Assembly (NCBI GenBank): GCA_949752745.1
Contig: OX457026.1
Coordinates: forward strand, 40,838,394 to 40,902,393
DNA: 64,000 nucleotides
Direction: 5' to 3'
From: Protula sp. h YS-2021
Taxonomy: Eukaryota; Annelida; Polychaeta; Sabellida; Serpulidae
Shown here one piece after another: positions 57,790 through 64,000 of the stretch; the first letter of the stretch is position 1, and the number at the start of each line of letters is the position of its first letter. The translations under genes and the position numbers were made by a program. The notes under the pieces are model-generated. The model was given only the letters and a program-made list of their open reading frames with translations. It searched no databases and was not told the origin of the DNA.

Positions 57790-58730
57790 TTCAACATGAG
57801 CATTAATAATGCCCACGTTTTCAGCTGGATCTCTGCAAAAGAATATCGATAGCTGGGTCAGTATTGGTGCGAATGCTGAAATTATTAACTTGTTAAGATT
57901 TGGTGTTACTGTTCTATTTAAGTCGGTGCCGAATTCATATAAGTTTACAAATCACACTTTCAAGGTGGATCAATCTGTTTTTATAGATTGTGAAATTAGT
58001 GCGTTGCTGAAAGCAAATTTTAACTCTCCGGTTGATGTCAAGCCCTACCGCGTGAATTCATTGGGTTGTGTTCTTAAAAAGAACAAGTAGATCTACGTCC
58101 GTTAAATAAACATATTAGTGTTCTTCACTTTAGAAACAAATGTTGAATGTGATCAAACTGAACTTGGCGACTTCATATCGGTGGATCTCACAAAAAAGTA
58201 CCATCACATATTGGTTCATCCCGAATTCCGCAAATACTTGGGTTTTTCATAAAAGAAGAGATACTATGTGTTTTAATTGTTTGCCGTTTGCTTTGAATAT
58301 TAGCCCATTTTATTTTAACAAAACAGTACAGTATTTAGGCACAAAGTCTCTTCGTTACCCTTCATTCGTCGATGATTTGGTTATTAGCAGCTCAGCCTCA
58401 TAACATTCTTGGCAGCTGCTCTTAGAAACTTATAACCGGTTAGGTTTTTATATAAACTTCGAAAAGTCCGAGCTTACACCGAAAAAAGAGATCTTATTTA
58501 TCACTACGTCTTGCATTCATTAGGTGATGGTAATAACTCCGAATACTTGTATATATAAACTTGAGCGAGATATTAAACGCATTTCAAATAAGGGCACCGT
58601 TTCTGCCCGCGTCTTAGCTCGTGTATGCGGACAGTGTATTTCGTTTACCAAGGCAATCGTTCCTACTAAGTTTTTTTGCGAAATTTGTACCGTCTTCTCA
58701 GTACCAAATTTAGAACGGTAAACCTGTCAT
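57790..58730 (+). pseudogene. Reverse transcriptase remnant of DIRS-like element 2
   Basis: AGSLQKNIDSWVSIGANAEI, FIDCEISALLKANFNSPVDV, then LGFFIKEE, FALNISPFYFNKTVQYLG, the catalytic-type SFVDDLVIS (about 58365-58391), GFYINFEKSELTPKKEILFI and ISNKGTVSARVLARVCGQCI follow the DIRS reverse transcriptase order. Frame changes occur near 58085, 58245 and 58400-58520. Confidence 0.8.
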
Positions 58731-59345
58731 AAATAAAAGCATCGATATTCAAATATCTACAGACGCTTCCAATAGTGGGCAACGGGCTAGAGGTCGCAGG
58801 CCCTTGGATGGAAGAAGTACAATTCAAATCGATAAATTGTAGAGAGCTGCTAGCGGTGTTTTAACTATTTAATCATTCCTGCATTGTATTATCTAACAAA
58901 CGCATTCAGGTGTTGTCGAATAGTCGCGCAATAAAACCACCTGGGTGGAAATATAGACGAGCTAAACAGTTTAACAAAAGCAACTTTTGGGTTAGCATAC
59001 GCCCACAATATAGATATTCAAGCGAAGCATCTGGCCGGTACCCTAAATACACATGCAGACAAGCTTTCGCGCATTGCAGAAAACTACCCATCATTGGAAA
59101 CTCAATCCAACGATTTTCAAAATAGCAAACCAACTGTGCGGGAAGCATACGATAGATCGATTCGCCGACATCACAAATTTCCAATGCAAAAAGTACAACA
59201 GCCTTCATTGGGATCAATTTACCAGCGGTTTAGTCTTGGTCTCTCACAACAATTTCTTGAATCGGCCCACTCATCTAATTCCAAATGTGTTACAGGTGTT
59301 AAAAAATAACAAGGCTACCGCCACAATAGTAGCTCCCTTTTGACC
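58731..59345 (+). pseudogene. RNase H and connection remnant of DIRS-like element 2
   Basis: IDIQISTDASNSGQ (about 58740-58780) holds the first RNase H Asp. Downstream, HTIDRFADITNFQCKKYNSL, WDQFTSGLV and VLQVLKNNKATATIVAPF match the conserved region between RNase H and recombinase in DIRS-like elements. Several stops interrupt it. Confidence 0.75.
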
Positions 59346-59700
59346 GGCCCAACCGTGGACCACTACTCTGCTGGACTCGTCAATAGCACAACCGACTCAC
59401 GGATAGTAAATTGGTGTATAGAGAAAACTCCAGAGCCGAGAAAAACAAAAAGTTGAAATATTTTCTCTGGAGAGTCAGTGGACAAACAGGAAAGCAGGGT
59501 TGGTCCACCGATACGACGAACATCATTAAAAACCGTTTGGCTCCTTCCAAACTCATTCTGTATAATCGGCAAATCAATCGCCTGTGGAATTTTTGTGATC
59601 TGCATAACCAGAATTTCCTACCAAGTAAATCTTGCGTCGTAGCAAATTATCTGTGCACAGTCGCCACTTTATCTAGTAGGCTGAACGCCATACTTACAAG

Positions 59701-61833
59701 TCATCAGTGAAACTGATTAATGTCCCCCGCCACAAAAACGCTAGGCAGGCGTGCAATTCAACGATTTTAAAAGGTTAAAGGAGCAAAAAAATCTCGCAAT
59801 ACAACATTCTAAGAAATGTTCGATTTGTTTAACTAAATTCATGTAAAAAAAAAGATGTAGATATTATGTTTACATCTAAATTTTATAACTCAGTGATATC
59901 CAAAATATGCTCAAAATTAATATATTGGAACCTAGTTAGACTTCAGGAAGCTACACCAAGCTGTATAGAAAGGTGGAAAAATGAAAATATATGTATGACT
60001 GGTTGTGAATTTAAGGAAATCTTTGGTAAGACGAAATATTTGACAAGAATTGTTCGAGACAGTATGTTAAACTATAAAATTATGCATAAAAACTATGCAT
60101 CAAATTATATAGTCGCAAAATTTGACCCGACGGTCGCATCAAATTGCCAGAATTGTAAAGTGAAGAATGATATCATGCATATGTTTATCCTCTGTTCAAA
60201 TTAAACTTTATTCTGGAAATTATTAGAAAACTTTATAAATAATAACATTATGATAGAAGCCAGTATCGCCCTATCGAACAGAATGAAACTATCGGGAATT
60301 ATTCGAAGCGATAGCTTAGGGGAGAGGAGTTATATGGTTGATTTCATTCTTCTGCAAGCAAGGTTATTTATTCATCGTTGTAAACTTAACAGTAGAGAAG
60401 TGTACTTTATTGAACACCTTAAATTTCTAAAACCCCAAGTATATTTTGAACGAATTTTAAACAAAACAAATATATCTATATGCCAAGCTTTAGAAAAAAT
60501 TTACCAGTATTTATAGTTGATTTTATTTTCTTCTTTCCGCCCTTTCTTTTTTTTCTGTCTTCAACCCTTGCTAATATACTATTTTTGTATAGTGTTCATT
60601 CTTATTGTCAACCGCTACATTGAAACTTGAGTACAGTTGATTAGAAAGTATTTGACCAGAGTATAAAAAAGCACTTGTTCTCCTTAATAGCATCAAAAAA
60701 ATTGTCAACATAACTTATGTATGAGTTTTAAAATATATACTGGAATGAAGTGATATAAAGATAATAAAAAACTAAATTCATGTAGGCTTGAGTGTGTTAA
60801 CAAACTCGTTCAAATGAGTAAGGATTGGGAAAATTTGTGAAAAGTTCAGCTGGGCCAATGTCCTTGGGCCGACATGGCTCATTTACAATACCAAACCTTG
60901 TTTGTTCCAATACTTCCTATATGTAAAAGATTTCAACAATCGATTCAGAAATGTAGGCTTGAGTGTGTTAACAAACTCATTCAAATGAGTAAGGATTGGA
61001 AAAATTTGTGAAGTTCAGCTGGGCCAATATCTTTGGGCCGACATGGCTCATTTACAACAATCGATCCACAAATGTAGGTTTGAGTGTATTAACAAACTCG
61101 TTCAAATGAGTAAGGATTGGGAAAATTTGTGAAAAGTTCAGCTGGGCCAATGTCCTTGGGCCGACATGGCTCATTTACAATACCAACACTTGTTGGTTCC
61201 AATACTACTTACCGTTAAGATATCTTATAAATCGATACAGAAATGTAAGCTTGAGTGTCTTAACAAACTTACTCCAGTATGTAAGGGTTGTGAAAATTTG
61301 TGAAGTTCAGCTGGGCCAATGTCCTTGGGCCGATAGGGCTCATTTACAATAACGACCTTAGTTGGTTCCAATACTTTTGATATGTAAAAGATTTCAACAA
61401 TCGATCCAGAAATGTAGGCTTGAGTGTGTTAACAAACTCATTCAAATGAGTAAGGATTGGGAAAATTTGTGAAGTTCAGTTGGGCCAATGTCCTTACGCC
61501 GACATGGCTCATTTACAATACCAAAACTTGTTGGTTCCAATACTACTTATAATTAAGATATCTTGTCAATCGATCCAGAAATGTAGGCTTGAGTGTGTTA
61601 ACAGACTCATTCAACTGAGTGACAATTGGGAATATTTGTGAAGTTCAGCTGGGCCAATATCTTTGGGCCGACATGGCTCATTTACAATACCGATCCTTTT
61701 TCGTTCCAGTACTACCCATATAACGAATATCTTAATCGGTCAGAAAATGTAGGCTTGAGTGTGTTAACAAAAAAGGTGTCGACAGACGGACGGACACAGA
61801 GACCCGAAAACTGTAGTCCCCCGGCGGGGGACT
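59701..61833 (+). mobile_element. Satellite-bearing insert in the recombinase (pearl/Helentron-like)
   Basis: The insert starts TCATCAGTGAAACTGATTAA with TGTCCCCCGCC just inside and ends GTCCCCCGGCGGGGGAC, giving subterminal inverted repeats and a 3' hairpin. ACAAG occurs on both sides (59696-59700 and 61834-61838). Its interior is a tandem array whose units start GGCTTGAGTGT at about 60785, 60956, 61077, 61247, 61417, 61586 and 61752 (121-171 bp), ending in GACAGACGGACGGACAC. The terminus matches 2295-2329. The layout fits non-autonomous Helentron/pearl repeats; no helicase is present. Confidence 0.7.
59846..60769 (+). mobile_element. 5'-truncated non-LTR retrotransposon (LINE) copy
   Basis: The 924-bp copy is flanked by the 15-bp target duplication AACTAAATTCATGTA (59831-59845 and 60770-60784). 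It encodes the ORF2 C-terminus with the CCHC knuckle CQNCKVKNDIMHMFILC (spacing C-x2-C-x7-H-x4-C, about 60145-60195), then TLFWKLLENF and a long conserved-looking tail to 60516. A TAA at 60202-60204 interrupts the frame once. Past the stop codon lies a 3' UTR of about 250 bp ending AAGATAATAAAA, with no long poly(A). Confidence 0.85.
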
Positions 61834-62750
61834 AACAAGCACTCTCGCTCCGTTTAATTATCTGTACCAAGCAGGCGATTTACAAAATCCATGTGACAGT
61901 CACATTTGGCAATTACATACAGCCCTAGTGAAATCGGGTTAGAAAGCCCCTCGCGCTCGAGTGAATATACTCCCTAGAGAACCATTCATGAGGTTGTTTT
62001 CCAGTTGGCCGTATAACGATGAGTTAACCATTTCGCGATTAAGACTCAAGACCATAAATTTGAGGGCATTCACTTTTATGCTCAGACCATCGGATATTGC
62101 TCCTAATTCCTCTTCTTATAACCCTGCTTCCGGCCTGGAACAGAAATTGGTGTTCTCAACTGATCGGGTAGAATTTCATGAAAATTGGGATCTGCAGATC
62201 TTGTGTTTCGGAATAAAAACGACACTCATAGAGACGGTTTTTCCGTCACTATATCCCCCAGAATCTTTGGGAAAGGTCGACCCCGTGTCTGGATTGCGTA
62301 CATATATACGTCGCACAGACCACATGCGACCAGTTGTCTCAAAGCCGGTGTTTCTGTCTATGAAAAGATCCCAGAAAGCGATCAAAGCCAGCACAGTATC
62401 CACCATTTTAAAAGACGCGACCTACCTTGCTGGGTTAGACATTAATTTATACTCGGCGAAATGTTTCAGACCGTCAGCGTCGACTCAGGCGGTCGAGTCA
62501 GGGCTAGATCCTGACAAAGCCAGGGGTATTGGCCATTGGAAGACGTCATCCCGGTTTCTCGAACACTACGTACACGATCATACATCAGATTCTCACACAG
62601 ACTCGATGCTGTTTTCAGCGAAGGAGTAAGAAGACTCTAAATATAGCTACACGTGTAAGTGAAAATTTGCTTTAACGTTCAATACCCTAAATGGGAGTTA
62701 TGTAAATTTGAAAACTTACCTTACATTGTATAGCGCTAAGTTTTTTTGTG

Positions 62751-63100
62751 AATTCGACGACCGTTTTGGGAGGTTCACCCTTACGGATCTGTTATATATA
62801 GTGCCTCAGTGATAAGGATAATACTGATAGGATAGGGGGGGGAGTAGGGGCGAACATTTCGGTGCCAAAATGTTGAACTGCTTCTCATAGCAAAAGCTAG
62901 CAGATGACCCACTTAAAATAGCCACTTGAAATACTTCCAGGTACCAAAAACAATGCTACATGTGGTTACATAACCATATATGAAACAGCTCATCAGTCAA
63001 GTGAACCCAACTCTGCGTCCCATTTACCTTGGCAATTAACAACAACACGCATCTCTCTAGAGGCGGTTCAGCAACAGAAGGCAACTAGAAATGTGTCCTG
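62751..63100. other. Non-coding stretch
   Basis: No gene is recognised; a GGGGGGG run lies near 62835. Confidence 0.35.
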
Positions 63101-63840
63101 GAGGAACAGAATGACCCGCCCTAAGTTAAATTTTAAGTGAAGAATTTGTATTTGGTATTTATAGACAGAAATCGATAGCACAAGTTTATTACACAAAACT
63201 TCAAGCTGTTCATTAATTTATCACTGAAAAATTGCCCAAGTTCAGACACTCACCACGGCCTGACTCATCGGTCGATTTCGGTCGAAAGGGGGAGGTGCAC
63301 ATCTTCACTGTATATCTAATCATTTCCAATGGCTTTGGGATTTATAGATACAAATCCCTAGCGCATGTTCATTACACAAAACTTCAAGCTGTACATCAAA
63401 TATGACTGAAGAATTGTCTAAGTTCATACACTCACCACGGCCTAAGACAATAGCCGATTTCGGTCAGAAGAGGAAGTGCACATCTTCATTATATATCTAA
63501 CCACTTCCAACAGCTTTGGAATTTATAGACAGCAATCGCTAGCACAAGTTCATTACACAAAACTTCAAGCTGTTCATCAAATATGACTGAAAAATTGCCC
63601 AAGTTCAGGCACTCACCACGGCCTGATCCATGGGTCGATTTCGGTCAAAAGTGGAGGTGCACATCTTCATTGTATATCTAATCATTTCCAATTACTTTGG
63701 GATTTATAGGTACAAATCCCTAGCACAAGTTCATTACACAAACTTGAGCATCCAAAGCGTTACGCACGGACAGACGGAGGGACGGGTGGACAAGGCAAAA
63801 ACTATATTACCCTCCGACTAACGTCGGGCGGGTCATAACA
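63101..63840 (+). repeat. 182-bp tandem core with GACGGAC tail (pearl-like)
   Basis: TTACACAAAACTTCAAGCTG recurs with TCAAGCTG at 63201, 63384 and 63565 (periods 183 and 181), plus a shortened fourth unit. Shared words are CACTCACCACGGCCTGA and CATTTCCAA. The array ends GCACGGACAGACGGAGGGAC and the stem-loop CCCTCCGACTAACGTCGGGCGGG-like end at about 63810-63833. Architecture matches the arrays at 9510-10262 and 60785-61833. Confidence 0.7.
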
Positions 63841-64000
63841 ATAAGTAAGGGCATAGAAAAGCCAATGTCACGCTATATCCACCCAGCCGCGATAACTTGT
63901 CCTACCCAAGGAATAAAAAGACCAAGTTTGAAGTGGATCCGACTTTTCATTTTCCAGATATCTCACATACAACATTTTGTTTAAAATATACACATATTTT
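63841..64000. other. Non-coding end of window
   Basis: CCCAAGGAATAAAAAGACCA..GATCCGACTTTTCATT resembles the dispersed piece at 44625-44690. Nothing else is recognised. Confidence 0.35.

Larger units (their letters stand above)
59411..62628 (+). pseudogene. Tyrosine recombinase of DIRS-like element 2, split by an insertion
   Basis: The N-terminal part (59411-59700) reads IIKNRLAPSKLILYNRQINR and CVVANYLCTVATLSSRLNAI. It is cut by the insertion and resumes at 61834 (STLAPFNYLYQAGDLQNPCD), then 61961-62628 gives the catalytic domain: the first Arg within FTFMLRPSDIAP, SAKCFRPSAST with the second Arg (62468-62470), GHWKTSSRFLEHYVHD with His/Trp and the Tyr nucleophile. One stop lies near 61942. 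Apart from the insert and that stop, the catalytic residues all look present, so decay is slight compared with element 1. Confidence 0.85.
57070..62750 (+). mobile_element. DIRS-like tyrosine-recombinase retrotransposon 2, interrupted
   Basis: Direct repeats bound the element: GGGAGTATGCAAATTTGAAAACTTACCTT..TGTATGGCGCTAA (about 57071-57128) and GGGAGTTATGTAAATTTG..TGTATAGCGCTAA (about 62693-62739). Direct rather than inverted flanks suit the split-direct-repeat group (PAT/Ngaro-like arrangement). Gag, reverse transcriptase, RNase H and recombinase follow in order. Removing the 2.13-kb insert at 59701-61833 leaves an element of about 3.5 kb. Confidence 0.75.

Noticed and set aside
62185..62445. 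Alternative plus-strand and minus-strand frames inside the recombinase
   Set aside because: They are shadows of the recombinase frame at 61961-62628, which carries all conserved motifs.

Overview
This is a eukaryotic, invertebrate-type nuclear window. It shows introns with GT..AG borders, long dinucleotide microsatellites, tyrosine-recombinase retrotransposons (DIRS-like), a Penelope-like element, a truncated non-LTR retrotransposon, and tandem-core repeats ending in GACGGAC-type tails like the pearl/Helentron-derived repeats of bivalve genomes. A lophotrochozoan, most likely a mollusc, is the best guess, but that is inference from repeat style. Operons, ribosome binding sites and CRISPR arrays are neither expected nor seen.

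Layout. 0-7 kb: a G-rich tract, a 19-bp minisatellite of 40 units, then three related blocks that each carry a 15-bp minisatellite behind a conserved leader and ahead of a conserved tail. 7-20 kb: mostly non-coding, with a 281-bp TIR element, 49-bp and 178-bp tandem repeats, a recent 0.65-kb tandem duplication and 24-bp and 23-bp minisatellites. 20.8-22.7 kb: a 1.9-kb element with near-perfect terminal inverted repeats, flanking TA dinucleotides, a long (TA)n and a tRNA-Pro-like fragment. 22.7-31.5 kb: non-coding, with repeats rich in nuclear-receptor half-sites and CRE palindromes and a (TG)n of about 96 units.

31.5-42.7 kb is the most gene-like part. A 2.27-kb tandem duplication gives a truncated and a fuller copy of a gene encoding a PWWP-domain protein. 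In the fuller copy six exons join with matching splice phases into 342 codons, with a Cys-rich C-terminal exon I do not recognise. Two of its exons are duplicated again 640 bp downstream, where they are broken and end in a 148-bp hairpin. A 4.3-kb higher-order satellite array follows, with long inverted repeats embedded in its units.

46.8-48 kb holds a two-exon THAP zinc-finger gene with one frame break behind a CRE/YY1-like promoter. 48-64 kb is a retroelement cluster: a decayed Penelope-like element (minus strand), a broken SWIM zinc-finger gene (minus strand), a decayed DIRS-like element, and a second DIRS-like element whose recombinase is split by a satellite-bearing insert that itself contains a LINE with a 15-bp target duplication. 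A pearl-like array closes the window.

The only candidate functional protein gene is the PWWP gene. The rest of the coding material is mobile-element or pseudogene sequence. All exon models rest on reading-frame and splice-signal consistency only.
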